Positions 8,785-16,642 of a DNA stretch of 64,000 nt are shown piece after piece; positions within the stretch are counted from its first letter, which is position 1; each line of letters begins with the position of its first letter. Both the position numbers and the translations under genes were made by a program. Below the pieces are notes generated by a model. That model had not been told where the DNA came from. It did no database searches and was given only the letters and a program-made list of their open reading frames with translations. Origin of the DNA: Candidatus Aegiribacteria sp. MLS_C (GTDB lineage Bacteria; Fermentibacterota; Fermentibacteria; Fermentibacterales; JCC-6); NCBI GenBank assembly GCA_002030045.1, contig LQBI01000001.1, positions 62,001-126,000 of the forward strand, read 5' to 3'.

Positions 8785-9003
8785 GTGACTAAGAATGTTC
8801 CAATGGATGGAACCGTGATAGAAACGCTGCCGAATTATCAGTGCCGTGTCGAGCTCGACGGTATGAGCGGGCATATTGCCCTGTGCTACATTTCAGGTAA
8901 GATGCGAATGAACAACATCCGTATCCTTGTCGGTGACAGGGTGACCGTGGAGATCTCTCCATACGATCTCCGCAGAGGCCGAATAACCTACAGGTACAAG
9001 TGA
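8785..9003 (+). CDS. infA: Translation initiation factor IF-1
   Basis: IF-1 binds the ribosomal A site during initiation. The 72-residue product has the usual family length and the S1-like fold, with [18 protein letters not shown] near the start and the signature [19 protein letters not shown] followed by [18 protein letters not shown] site at 8771-8777 is well spaced for the GTG at 8785 and too close to an in-frame TTG at 8779, so the GTG is chosen. Confidence 0.95.
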   Translation: MTKNVPMDGTVIETLPNYQCRVELDGMSGHIALCYISGKMRMNNIRILVGDRVTVEISPYDLRRGRITYRYK

Positions 9004-9013
9004 GGGTCTGATC

Positions 9014-9130
9014 ATGAAGGTACGCAGTTCAGTGAAGAAGATATGTGAGTACTGCAGGATAGTGCGGCGGAGAGGCAGGATCCTGGTGATCTGCTCACGC
9101 AATCCGAAGCACAAGCAGAGACAGGGATAG
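9014..9130 (+). CDS. rpmJ: 50S ribosomal protein L36
   Basis: L36 is the smallest large-subunit protein and binds zinc in this form. The open frame encodes 38 residues beginning [14 protein letters not shown] and ending NPKHKQRQG. The CEYC pair, the single cysteine in VICSRN and the histidine in PKHKQ are the expected ligands. It lies ten bases after infA and 23 bases before rpsM, the conserved order. Confidence 0.96.
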   Translation: MKVRSSVKKICEYCRIVRRRGRILVICSRNPKHKQRQG

Positions 9131-9153
9131 TCGAATGAGTACGGAGGTATTTA

Positions 9154-9519
9154 GTGGCAAGAATCGCTGGAGTTGATCTACCGTCCAACAAGCACGTTCT
9201 GTATGCGCTGCCGTACATCTATGGTATAGGTCTCGCCTCCTCGAAGGAGATACTTGAGAAGGCCGGCATAGATTTCGACGTGAAGACGGACGACCTGACG
9301 GAGTCCGAGGTGGCTACACTGAGGAAGATCATCGACTCCGAGTACAAGGTCGAAGGTGCTCTCAGGGCTGAGATCAACATGCATCGCAAGAGGCTCATGG
9401 ACATTCGATGCTACCGTGGTATAAGGCATCGAAGGGGGCTCCCGGTCCGCGGCCAGAGGACCCGAACGAACGCGCGGACCCGCAAGGGGCCCAAGTTCGG
9501 GCGTAAGAAAATCCGATAG
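9154..9519 (+). CDS. rpsM: 30S ribosomal protein S13
   Basis: S13 lies in the small-subunit head and bridges to the large subunit. The 121-residue product begins with a GTG read as [14 protein letters not shown] and has the helix-hairpin-helix region [17 protein letters not shown]. The conserved basic end is [18 protein letters not shown] followed by [15 protein letters not shown] precedes the GTG. A nine-base gap separates it from rpsK. Confidence 0.97.
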   Translation: MARIAGVDLPSNKHVLYALPYIYGIGLASSKEILEKAGIDFDVKTDDLTESEVATLRKIIDSEYKVEGALRAEINMHRKRLMDIRCYRGIRHRRGLPVRGQRTRTNARTRKGPKFGRKKIR

Positions 9520-9528
9520 GAGGCTGTC

Positions 9529-9942
9529 GTGCCAAAAGGAGCCAAGGCCAAGAGCGGCAAGAAGGTAGCGAAGAAGAAGACCCTGAAGGTCACCGACGTT
9601 CACGGTGTTGCCCACGTGAAGTCGTCCTTCAACAATACGATGATCACGATTACCGACAGGAACGGCAACGTGATAACCTGGGCAAGCGGTGGGACCACCG
9701 GTGTGAAGGGCACCCGTAAGGGTACTGCCTTCGCGTCGGGGCAGGCCGCTGTGCAGGCGGCTGAGAAAGCCATAGAGGCGGGTCTCAAGAAGGTCGAGAT
9801 CTGGGTCAGGGGACCGGGTTCCGGCCGCGAAGCAGCAGTACGGGCTCTGCAGTCTACCAGTCTCGAGGTAACATCAATAAAGGATCAAACCAGGATTCCG
9901 CACAACGGGTGTCGCCCGTCCAGCCGTCGGCGGCGCGGATAA
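9529..9942 (+). CDS. rpsK: 30S ribosomal protein S11
   Basis: S11 forms part of the platform near the mRNA exit channel. The 137-residue product has a lysine-rich start ([15 protein letters not shown]), the core [19 protein letters not shown] and [16 protein letters not shown], and the conserved end [17 protein letters not shown]. The start codon is a GTG at 9529 preceded by AGGAGG at normal distance. rpsD, which usually follows, is absent, and rpoA comes next. Confidence 0.97.
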   Translation: MPKGAKAKSGKKVAKKKTLKVTDVHGVAHVKSSFNNTMITITDRNGNVITWASGGTTGVKGTRKGTAFASGQAAVQAAEKAIEAGLKKVEIWVRGPGSGREAAVRALQSTSLEVTSIKDQTRIPHNGCRPSSRRRRG

Positions 9943-10004
9943 TCGGGTAAATGGGGTCCCGGTGACCCCGAATCGTCCGGGTTGTGGCCTGGGAGGAGGA
10001 TCAG

Positions 10005-10955
10005 ATGGTATTCAAGAGTCTCTATCTTCCTGATATGATCAGGTGGGATGAGGAATCCCGTACGGATGCTTTCGGCAGACTGGAGATCGTTCCCCTGGAG
10101 AGAGGTTTCGGAAGGACGCTGGGCAACGCTCTCAGGAGAGTGCTGCTCTCTTCTCTGGAGGGTTTCGCCCCGGTATCTCTCACCATCGAGGGTGTAAGGC
10201 ACGAGTTCTCCACGATACCGGGAGTCGTGGAGGATGTGCCGGAGATAGTCCTTAACGTGAAATCGGTGATAGTCAACCTTCAGGGGGAGGACAGGAGCGT
10301 CCTCAGGCTGGATGCGTCCGAACAGGGAAGCTATAAGGCCGGAGATCTAAAGAGCGACAAGGATATCAGGGTGATAAACAGATCTCAGGAGATTGCCCGC
10401 CTCGACGGGACCGCCAGACTCTCCATGGAGATCGTGTTCGAGAAGGGCAAGGGTTTCATAGCCTCGGATGAGTGGGTACTTCACGGCAGGGAGGACAGGA
10501 ACGGTGAAATCCTCCTCGATTCATGGTTCAGCCCTGTCCGGAAGGTCAACTTCCAGATCCAGAGCGCCAGGGTAGGCGACCGGACCGACTACGATCATCT
10601 CATCATGGACGTGACCACCGACGGCAGCATAGGTCCTGAAGAGGCAGTCACCTCAGCCTGCGAGATACTGATAGAGCACCTGCGAATGATCCCCGGAGGG
10701 CTCGAGCCGGAGGAGAGGGCAGAGACCATCGACGAGGGGAAGGAAGGCAACGAGGACCTTCTTGCAACTCCGATCGAAGATACTGACATACCCACAAGGG
10801 TCGGCAACGTGCTGAAGTCCGGCGGAGTCAGGACCCTCGGCGACCTGTCGGGTATGACAGAGGATGACATACTGGGGATAAGCGGCTTCGGTCCCTCTTC
10901 CCTGGACATGGTGAAAAAGGCCCTGGAAGTCCAGGGTCTCAAGCTCAAGGACTGA
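10005..10955 (+). CDS. rpoA: RNA polymerase alpha subunit
   Basis: The alpha subunit dimer nucleates RNA polymerase assembly and contacts promoter elements and activators. The 316-residue product has the N-terminal dimerisation domain, with LERGFGRTLGNALRRVLLSS and the TIEGVRHEFSTIPGV block. An acidic linker (EERAETIDEGKEGNEDLL) leads to a C-terminal domain with helix-hairpin-helix character (PTRVGNVLKSGGVRTLGDL, GISGFGPSSLDMV). The ATG at 10005 is chosen because GGGAGGAGGA at 9991-10000 is well placed for it. An upstream GTG at 9984 is not. Confidence 0.96.
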   Translation: MVFKSLYLPDMIRWDEESRTDAFGRLEIVPLERGFGRTLGNALRRVLLSSLEGFAPVSLTIEGVRHEFSTIPGVVEDVPEIVLNVKSVIVNLQGEDRSVLRLDASEQGSYKAGDLKSDKDIRVINRSQEIARLDGTARLSMEIVFEKGKGFIASDEWVLHGREDRNGEILLDSWFSPVRKVNFQIQSARVGDRTDYDHLIMDVTTDGSIGPEEAVTSACEILIEHLRMIPGGLEPEERAETIDEGKEGNEDLLATPIEDTDIPTRVGNVLKSGGVRTLGDLSGMTEDDILGISGFGPSSLDMVKKALEVQGLKLKD

Positions 10956-10977
10956 AGAACCCTTTTGGAGTACTGAT

Positions 10978-11361
10978 ATGCGACACAGAAAAAAGGTCGC
11001 CAAGCTTGGCAGGAAACCCGACGCGAGGAAAAGGATGCTCCGCAACCTCGTGACCTCCCTGATACTCGAGGAGAGGGTTAGGACAAGCCTGGTCAGGGCG
11101 AAGGCGGCAAGAAGCGCGGCCGAGAAGATAATCACGAGGGGCAGGAAGGACACCGTCCACGCCAGGAGACTGGTGGCCGGAAGCGTCTACGGCAGCGATG
11201 CCGTCAAGAAGGTGTTCAACGAACTGGGACCCAGGTACGCTGAGAGGCCGGGGGGATATACCCGCATACTGAAGCTGGGTCCGAGGAAGGGCGACGCGGC
11301 TGAGGAAGTCATCCTCGAGCTTGTGGACTCGCCGGTTCCCGTCACCCAGCAAGCCAAGTAA
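10978..11361 (+). CDS. rplQ: 50S ribosomal protein L17
   Basis: L17 lies near the exit tunnel on the solvent side. The 127-residue product starts MRHRKKVAKLGRKPDARKRM and keeps the family core RNLVTSLILEERVRTSLVRAKAA and TRILKLGPRKGDAAEEVILEL, described by key blocks. It is the last ribosomal gene of the cluster. There is no clear terminator before the phosphofructokinase gene, so readthrough is possible. Confidence 0.96.
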   Translation: MRHRKKVAKLGRKPDARKRMLRNLVTSLILEERVRTSLVRAKAARSAAEKIITRGRKDTVHARRLVAGSVYGSDAVKKVFNELGPRYAERPGGYTRILKLGPRKGDAAEEVILELVDSPVPVTQQAK

Positions 11362-11374
11362 CGGCCGGGGCGTT

Positions 11375-12337
11375 TTGGATCGAATAGCCATCCTGACCAG
11401 CGGGGGTGACTCCCCGGGCATGAATGCATGCATAAGGGCCACGGCGAGGCACGCACTCGACCGTGGCCTTTCCGTACTGGGTGTCATCAAGGGTTATGAA
11501 GGTCTCATAGACGGTGTCTTCATACCTATGGAATCAACCGATGTCAGCAACATCATACAGCGCGGCGGTACCATTCTCCACACCGCCCGCAGTCCCAGGT
11601 TCAGAGAACCCGATGGAAGGGCGGCGGCCGCTGACAGCCTCAGAAGGAACTCGGTTGACGGCCTTGTGGTGATAGGAGGAGACGGGAGCTTCCGCGGCGC
11701 GCACGAACTGTACATCGAACACGGCATTCCTCTGGTTGGCGTACCCGCAACCATTGACAACGACATATGGGGCACCGATCTCACCATAGGCTATGATACC
11801 GCGGTGAACACCGCCCTGGAAGCCATTGATAAGGTACGGGACACGGCGGCGGCCCATGACAGGCTCTTCATCATCGAGGTGATGGGCAGGTCCGCAGGCT
11901 TCATCGCTCTCGAGGTAGGAATAGGCGCCGGAGCCGAGGCGGTCCTGATCCCCGAGACCCCTACCGATCTGAACGCCATCTGCGACAGGATCCAGGGAAG
12001 GATCGCAAGGGGGAGGACATCCAGCATTCTCGTGGTGGCAGAGGGTGACGAGGCGGGGGACGCTTTCAGGATCGCGGAGAAGGTGAAGGATATGTCCGGC
12101 CTGAAGAGCAGGGTTACGGTACTGGGCCATGTTCAGCGTGGAGGATCCCCCACCACCAGGGACAGGGTTCTCGCTTCCAAGCTGGGATGGGCTTCCGTGG
12201 ATGCTCTGATGGAAGGCGCTCAGGATGTCATGGTTGGAGAGGTGGACAACCGGGTGGTCCGGCATCCGCTTCCGGACACATGGATGAAGAGGAAATTACT
12301 GGACCCCCTCCTGGTAACCCTTTCCGAGAACCTCTGA
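11375..12337 (+). CDS. pfkA: 6-phosphofructokinase (ATP-type)
   Basis: This enzyme phosphorylates fructose 6-phosphate in glycolysis. The 320-residue product matches the usual bacterial length. Family motifs are visible: TSGGDSPGMNA near the start, VIGGDGSFRGA with the GGDGS form linked to ATP rather than pyrophosphate use, PATIDND with the catalytic aspartate, and VMGRSAGFIAL and LGHVQRGGSP, which hold substrate-binding residues. The TTG at 11375 gives the start MDRIAILTSGGDS. Its placement 14 bases after rplQ hints at cotranscription with the ribosomal genes. Confidence 0.92.
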   Translation: MDRIAILTSGGDSPGMNACIRATARHALDRGLSVLGVIKGYEGLIDGVFIPMESTDVSNIIQRGGTILHTARSPRFREPDGRAAAADSLRRNSVDGLVVIGGDGSFRGAHELYIEHGIPLVGVPATIDNDIWGTDLTIGYDTAVNTALEAIDKVRDTAAAHDRLFIIEVMGRSAGFIALEVGIGAGAEAVLIPETPTDLNAICDRIQGRIARGRTSSILVVAEGDEAGDAFRIAEKVKDMSGLKSRVTVLGHVQRGGSPTTRDRVLASKLGWASVDALMEGAQDVMVGEVDNRVVRHPLPDTWMKRKLLDPLLVTLSENL

Positions 12338-12378
12338 TGTCCCGTTCTGGTGCCGGGCCTTGATTCTGGGACATTGAG

Positions 12379-12561
12379 TCAGCTCCTTCTGTCCTCAACC
12401 AGCTTTTCGAAGGACCTGTCCCATGTTCTCTCCGCCTCCTTTGAGAACATGCAGGCGGTGAACTCACCCATCCTCCTGTGGTAAGCTATGCAATCCCTGC
12501 ATACACCGTGTCTGGGGCACCCGGGGTAGGTACAGGGACAGTCGGGTTTCCTTTCAGCCAT
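12379..12561 (-). CDS. Small cysteine-rich protein, DUF6485-like
   Basis: The 60-residue product is rich in cysteine, with CPCTYPGC, HGVCRDCIAYHR and a later ACMFSKEAERTWDRSFE segment. This arrangement resembles the uncharacterised family known as DUF6485, small cytoplasmic proteins likely to bind a metal. Identification rests on memory of the CPCTYPxC and CxxCIAYHR pattern. It is encoded on the strand opposite to its neighbours. No function is known. Confidence 0.75.
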   Translation of the reverse strand: MAERKPDCPCTYPGCPRHGVCRDCIAYHRRMGEFTACMFSKEAERTWDRSFEKLVEDRRS

Positions 12562-12913
12562 GTTCAGGTGTTCCCTTCCTGTCGATTAGTCTTTCAAGGT
12601 CAGCGATGCTGCAAGGTTCCGGGAATCGAAAGTGCCAGGGAGAATGAAAACCTTGAATAATTCACATTATGAGATGGGATCTGCCATGTCAAGGATGTCG
12701 TCCGGCTCCGGCCGATCCTTTCTGATGGCAGGGATTAGGGATAGATTTCACGTAAGCCGGACCTGGCTGGAAGATACCGATTGCCTCGGTTCTTTCATTG
12801 GCACTTCATCTTTATGCCGGCATAGGTTGGGCATCCTGGGAATGCGGTCCCTTGGGGGGAACGGTGTTCTCTACTCCTGCATGAGTCACGACATCTTCTG
12901 AAAGGAACCCCGT
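12562..12913. other. Intergenic stretch without a recognised gene
   Basis: This 352-base stretch separates the DUF6485-like gene from the HAD phosphatase. An 89-codon open frame at 12632-12901 on the plus strand has no recognisable domain and no ribosome site. Local AT-rich patches near 12650-12670 could hold promoters, but no convincing -35/-10 pair was found. I see no RNA gene in it. Confidence 0.5.
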
Positions 12914-13618
12914 ATGATGGATGGCGTCGTATTCGATCTGGACGGGACGCTCCTCGACACTCTGGATGATATACACGAGGTAGTGAACAGGGTCTTTCGC
13001 AGTGCGGACCTTCCTGAACCCACGAGAGAAGAGGTCAGATTCGCCGTAGGGAGGGGAGTGGAGCACCTCGTGGAGAAGCTGCTGCCTGAATACCGCAGTG
13101 ATGAGGGACAGTTGTCATTTCTTGCGGGGAGGATACGCGAAGTCTACCTGGAAATGGGCTCGGTAATGACAAGACCCTATTCGGGCATACCGGAACTCCT
13201 GAGGGAACTGGACCGCAGGGGATATCCCATGGCTGTTCTGACGAACAAGCCACAGGCTTCCGCGGATGAATCAGTGGAAAGGTACTTCGGCGGAGTCCGA
13301 TTCCTTATGGTGAGGGGAGCCGTCGAAGGCTTTCCGCTCAAACCCTCTCCTGAGGTCTCCATCCCTGTCATACGAGCACTCGGGTATCCGGCGGAACGAA
13401 TAATGATGGTAGGCGACAGCGATGTGGACATTGACACCGCCGTGAACGCCGGCATGAGAGCCGTGGGGGTATCATGGGGTTTCAGGGACGCAGTTCTTCT
13501 GAGGGCCCGCGGCGCGTTGTCCATAATACATAGACCGGATGAACTCCTCGAATTGCTGAAGCGTGCTGATAGTCTGTCAGAGGTTGGCTCCAGGGTTCCT
13601 GAGGGCGAGGAACGCTGA
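12914..13618 (+). CDS. gph: HAD-family hydrolase, phosphoglycolate phosphatase-like
   Basis: The product is a haloacid dehalogenase-type phosphatase of 234 residues. Motif I is FDLDGTLLDT with both catalytic aspartates. Motif II is VLTNKP, the lysine is in LKPSPEV, and motif IV is MVGDSDVDIDTA. The cap domain between motifs I and II is helical, as in phosphoglycolate phosphatases that clear 2-phosphoglycolate from DNA repair. Exact substrate cannot be read from sequence. AAAGGA precedes ATGATG. Its 3' end overlaps the convergent kinase gene by 42 bases. Confidence 0.85.
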   Translation: MMDGVVFDLDGTLLDTLDDIHEVVNRVFRSADLPEPTREEVRFAVGRGVEHLVEKLLPEYRSDEGQLSFLAGRIREVYLEMGSVMTRPYSGIPELLRELDRRGYPMAVLTNKPQASADESVERYFGGVRFLMVRGAVEGFPLKPSPEVSIPVIRALGYPAERIMMVGDSDVDIDTAVNAGMRAVGVSWGFRDAVLLRARGALSIIHRPDELLELLKRADSLSEVGSRVPEGEER

Positions 13619-14521
13619 AGGCATTGACCTAATGACCATGGAGGAACCTGCCGGCAGACCGGAGAGCGCCTCGCCGTCCAGTTCGACCTCGAGGCTCCCC
13701 TTCGATTGGAGGATGATCTCTCCACCCCTCCAGGACGATACCGCCGGGTGTTCGAGAAGACTGCCACTGTAGACCATCGGCAGGCTTATCAGAAGGTTCC
13801 TCCTTGATACCGGTCTCACCAGCGTGGCGTCCAGCAGATCGTCAACCGGCGAGGACGATGGGGACAGAAGCATTCCCCCGCCCACGTAGGGCCCTATTCC
13901 GCAGGTCAGGCTGAGGTACTCCCCGCTGAAAACCTCCTCTCCATCGACCGCCACGATCCCCTCCCAACAGGGCAGTGCGGCGACGCTACCAAGGAGCGAT
14001 GATATGTAAGCAAGCTTACCGAGACCGTATCTTTTCCTCAGCCGGATGGCCCTGCCGAGAACATGAGCATCCAGACCGATGCCGGCGGAATTGACCAGTA
14101 TCGATGAGTGGACGTTGCTTCCAGAGGGATCCCGAATGATGCATTCCGCGGCATCCATTCGGACAGTTTCGCCGGACATGACAGCCCTCACCGTGTCCGA
14201 AAGCGATGCTATGCCGACGGTCCTGGCCCAGTCGTTGCCGCTGCCATGGGGAATCACCGTTACCGGTATCGATGACCTTCCGTGTATCAGTCCCGCCGCA
14301 GCATGGCTCAGAGTGCCGTCCCCTCCGTGCACCATGATCCCATCGTAACCCTTGCTGGAGGCCATTGAGGCGAAATCCACAAGCTGTTCAGCAGAGTCGG
14401 TAACAACCGCCCGGTGTGTTATGCCATGACTGTCGATCCTGTCGGTCACCCTTTTCAGGCAGCTGGCGGAAATACCTCTGCCCGCGAGCGGATTGACAAG
14501 GAGCAGCCACTGGCCGTCCAA
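13577..14521 (-). CDS. Diacylglycerol kinase-family lipid kinase
   Basis: The 314-residue product belongs to the DagK catalytic family (YegS, LCB5 and BmrU-like), which phosphorylates diacylglycerol or related lipids. Visible motifs are LLVNPLAGRG at the start, VHGGDGTLSHA as the nucleotide-binding loop and IPHGSGNDWAR. The C-terminal beta domain has SAGIGLDAHV and the ending EVELDGE. It is the last gene of a three-gene minus-strand operon with a lipoprotein and a small barrel, and it converges on the HAD gene. Confidence 0.88.
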   Translation of the reverse strand: MDGQWLLLVNPLAGRGISASCLKRVTDRIDSHGITHRAVVTDSAEQLVDFASMASSKGYDGIMVHGGDGTLSHAAAGLIHGRSSIPVTVIPHGSGNDWARTVGIASLSDTVRAVMSGETVRMDAAECIIRDPSGSNVHSSILVNSAGIGLDAHVLGRAIRLRKRYGLGKLAYISSLLGSVAALPCWEGIVAVDGEEVFSGEYLSLTCGIGPYVGGGMLLSPSSSPVDDLLDATLVRPVSRRNLLISLPMVYSGSLLEHPAVSSWRGGEIILQSKGSLEVELDGEALSGLPAGSSMVIRSMPSAFLALRNPGANL

Positions 14522-14546
14522 CGAGGCGGCCTCCAGCTCCCGTTGA

Positions 14547-15251
14547 CTAGAGGCCGATATAGGAACCCGCCTTCACGAAAGGACCGGAGAAATCAAGTTC
14601 GAAGCCCTCGGCTTCGGCGTCGTCCAGTTCAACCGCATCGAGTCTGTAGCCCGCCTCGAGTCCGAAGAGGACAGGAAGGCAGATCAGCTTCATCTCTGAT
14701 TCCTGGTCGAGTCTCATAGAGGCCATCAGACCAAGGCTGGAGCCGCTCCCCTTCGTGGTGGTACTGGGCGTGTCCAGGTGTCTGCCTGCGAAAGTGAAGA
14801 CCGGACCGCCGCCTACGGAGAGTGAAAGGTCCTGGCTCCTGTGGAAGAGGTAGTAGGCTTCCGCTTCTATGGATACCGCCTCGTCATCAAGGTCGACGAC
14901 CTCATTGTCCTGGGAGAACATGAAACCAAGTCCGGCGGTGAAGATGCCGACGAATATGTACGTGAGCGGGTCGTAGCCCTCGGAATAGGAGCCGTGAAGC
15001 CTGGATACGCTCAGGCCGCCTCTGAGCCTGAACCGGTCGCTGACGTCTCCCAGTACTTCGATGGTGCTTCCCCACGCGGTACTGGCCAGGTCAAAGTCCA
15101 TCCCTCCGTCGTTGACCATCTGGGCGAAGTCCTTCTCGTCATCCATGGAAGGGAACGAGGCGGTGAAGGATATTCCTATCCTGACGTCAGTCGATCCTCC
15201 GCCGGGGGCGACCTGGGCCAGGATGCACAGCAGAGCCGCCAGCGCGGTCAT
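14547..15251 (-). CDS. Putative outer-membrane beta-barrel protein
   Basis: The 234-residue product starts with a likely signal peptide (MTALAALLCILAQVAPGGG). It has alternating polar and nonpolar stretches ending in FVKAGSYIGL, which suggests an eight- to ten-stranded outer-membrane barrel. No named family is recognised. The start at 15251 overlaps the upstream lipoprotein stop in an ATGA, so the two are probably coupled. A longer frame upstream would cross that gene and is not supported. Confidence 0.7.
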   Translation of the reverse strand: MTALAALLCILAQVAPGGGSTDVRIGISFTASFPSMDDEKDFAQMVNDGGMDFDLASTAWGSTIEVLGDVSDRFRLRGGLSVSRLHGSYSEGYDPLTYIFVGIFTAGLGFMFSQDNEVVDLDDEAVSIEAEAYYLFHRSQDLSLSVGGGPVFTFAGRHLDTPSTTTKGSGSSLGLMASMRLDQESEMKLICLPVLFGLEAGYRLDAVELDDAEAEGFELDFSGPFVKAGSYIGL

Positions 15252-15577
15252 TCGTGCACCTCGAACATGTCCGTGTCGTGCAGCTCCCCGTCCAGGAACA
15301 CGCGGACGCAGTAGAGGCCGTCGGGAACTCTCTCCCCGGAGTCGTCCATCAGGTCCCATGTACCGGTATGGCTTCCCTGGGCATAGGTCTGTCCCGAGAC
15401 CAGGGTCCTTACGATGACCATGTAGCTGTTCACCACTGTGATGTTCACCAGACCGCTGCTGGGCAGCTCGAAGTAGTACTCGCAGGGGCCGGTAACACTG
15501 CTGAAGGGATACGAAGTACTGTCGCACCCCGTCAGAAGAAGTAGAATCGCCGGCAGTATGCCAAGGTACCTGACCAT
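15248..15577 (-). CDS. Lipoprotein with FlgD-like domain
   Basis: The 109-residue product has a signal sequence (MVRYLGILPAILLLLTGCDS) with lipobox LTGC, so it should be lipid-anchored. The mature part has the FlgD-like immunoglobulin pattern: VNITVVNSYMVIVRTLVSG, then TGTWDLMDDSGERVPDGLYCVRV. This fold is common at the C-termini of exported FCB-group proteins, but here it is almost the whole mature protein. An AGGAGG site lies just before the ATG. The function is unknown. Confidence 0.75.
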   Translation of the reverse strand: MVRYLGILPAILLLLTGCDSTSYPFSSVTGPCEYYFELPSSGLVNITVVNSYMVIVRTLVSGQTYAQGSHTGTWDLMDDSGERVPDGLYCVRVFLDGELHDTDMFEVHE

Positions 15578-15642
15578 TAAGGTCCTCCCTCCCGAAAACC
15601 TCACCCCATTTATGACTATATTATGAAACAAGGAGGAATGCT

Positions 15643-16182
15643 GTGCAAACATGTGCCAGCTGGCTGAAGGAGAACCGCTTCGAGCTGCCCGGAATAACTG
15701 ATGAGGAACTCGAGGAGCTCGGTGGTCCGCCTGAGGGATCGGTATACACGAGGATTGTGAAGGTCACTCGTCTGGTGCTGCATCATTCGGCGACAGAGAC
15801 GGGATGTGCGAGAGTATTCCGCTGTCTGCACCGGGCCTGCAACGGATGGGCGGATATAGGGTACCATTATGTCATAGGCAACGGCACCCTCTCTGGAGAC
15901 GGAGAGTTGGAGAAGGGAAGGCCGGAATGGGCGGTCGGTGCACACGCAAGGCGCAACAACGACGACTCAATCGGTATCTGCCTCGTGGGAAACATGGAAC
16001 GGCACCCGCCCACTGAGAAGCAGCTGCTGGCGCTGGGAGAACTGATGCACCGTCTCATGTCAGATCATGGGATCGGCCGGGGTGGCATATACCTCCACGG
16101 TGAGCTGAAGGAATGCAGCACGCACTGTCCAGGAAGATACTTCGATCACGATACCGTCGACGCAGCCCTGGCGGAGCGGTGA
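15643..16182 (+). CDS. N-acetylmuramoyl-L-alanine amidase (PGRP-type)
   Basis: The 179-residue product is an amidase-2 family enzyme that cuts the bond between muramic acid and the stem peptide of peptidoglycan. Zinc-ligand regions are visible: LVLHHSATE, WADIGYHYVIG and the late HGELKECSTHCPGRYF, with a His and a Cys as ligands. There is no signal peptide, so it may act on recycled muropeptides in the cytoplasm or leave by another route. The GTG at 15643 follows AGGAGG at good spacing. An ATG just upstream is out of frame. Confidence 0.85.
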   Translation: MQTCASWLKENRFELPGITDEELEELGGPPEGSVYTRIVKVTRLVLHHSATETGCARVFRCLHRACNGWADIGYHYVIGNGTLSGDGELEKGRPEWAVGAHARRNNDDSIGICLVGNMERHPPTEKQLLALGELMHRLMSDHGIGRGGIYLHGELKECSTHCPGRYFDHDTVDAALAER

Positions 16183-16196
16183 AGGCTGTTCAGGAC

Positions 16197-16225
16197 TTGC
16201 CACCCGTCCGGTGGTTTTGTATATC
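16197..16225 (+). promoter_or_regulatory. Sigma-70 promoter for secG and tRNA-Leu(AAG)
   Basis: TTGCCA at 16197-16202 and TATATC at 16220-16225 are separated by 17 bases, close to consensus. Transcription would start about 30 bases before secG. The tRNA gene begins only 16 bases after the secG stop and has no obvious promoter of its own, so both are probably on one transcript. Confidence 0.65.
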
Positions 16226-16254
16226 TGCGTCCTCTGGAAGGGATATGCAGTTAG

Positions 16255-16479
16255 ATGATTACGATACTTACTATTGTGCATTTCGTAGTATGCGTCATGC
16301 TGGTGGCCGTTGTGCTGCTGCAGAAAGCAAAGGGCGACGGTCTGTCAGGAGCCTTCGGCGGCGGAGGCGCGCTGACGGCCTCCTTTGGTAACCGCGGTGC
16401 CGCCACCGTTCTGTCCAAGGCGACTTCGGTGCTTGCGGTCCTCTTCATGTCGACTTCGTTCCTGCTGGCCATATTCTGA
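16255..16479 (+). CDS. secG: Protein translocase subunit SecG
   Basis: SecG is the small accessory subunit of the SecYEG channel. The 74-residue product has two membrane helices (about residues 3-22 and 54-73) joined by the glycine-rich loop KGDGLSGAFGGGGA, which is the family signature. TASFGNRGAATVLSKAT before the second helix is also typical. Weak ribosome site (GGGATATG) upstream. The tRNA-Leu gene follows closely. Confidence 0.92.
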   Translation: MITILTIVHFVVCVMLVAVVLLQKAKGDGLSGAFGGGGALTASFGNRGAATVLSKATSVLAVLFMSTSFLLAIF

Positions 16480-16495
16480 TACGTACGAATACAGG

Positions 16496-16582
16496 GCCGG
16501 GGTGGTGGAATTGGCAGACACGCTAGGTTAAGGACCTAGTGGGCAATTGCCTGTACGGGTTCAAGTCCCGTCCCCGGTACCA
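16496..16582 (+). tRNA. tRNA-Leu, anticodon AAG
   Basis: A complete class II tRNA of 87 bases with encoded CCA. The acceptor stem GCCGGGG pairs with CCCCGGT with one G-U pair. The anticodon stem CTAGG/CCTAG encloses the loop TTAAGGA, putting AAG at positions 34-36. The long variable arm (GGGC/GCCT) and T arm (ACGGG/CCCGT) are intact. The loop aligns exactly with that of the second tRNA-Leu in the window, TTTAGGA with anticodon TAG. A34 is rare in bacterial leucine tRNAs and would normally be changed to inosine. Confidence 0.92.
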
Positions 16583-16583
16583 G

Positions 16584-16642
16584 TCTTAAAGAGCAGCAGG
16601 GGGACGGAGGTAATTCCTCCGTCCCCCTGCTGCTCTTTAAGA
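16584..16642 (+). repeat. Perfect 27-base-pair hairpin just after the tRNA
   Basis: The arm at 16584-16610 is an exact reverse complement of 16616-16642, with a TAATT loop. It begins one base after the tRNA CCA end. There is no T-run, so it is not a classic terminator, although such a strong stem could block polymerase or exonuclease. The right arm is part of the longer direct repeat that continues downstream, so this is probably an inverted pair of one extragenic repeat. Confidence 0.93.

Noticed and set aside
9984-10004. Longer start of rpoA at a GTG
   Set aside because: The strong GGAGGAGGA site lies inside this extension and is spaced for the ATG at 10005.
12632-12901. 89-codon open frame in the gap before the HAD gene
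   Set aside because: No ribosome site, no domain and unusual composition. Treated as noncoding.
16496-16582. tRNA-Leu with anticodon UAA
   Set aside because: TTAAGGA must be read as a seven-base loop between CTAGG and CCTAG, which puts AAG, not TAA, at positions 34-36.
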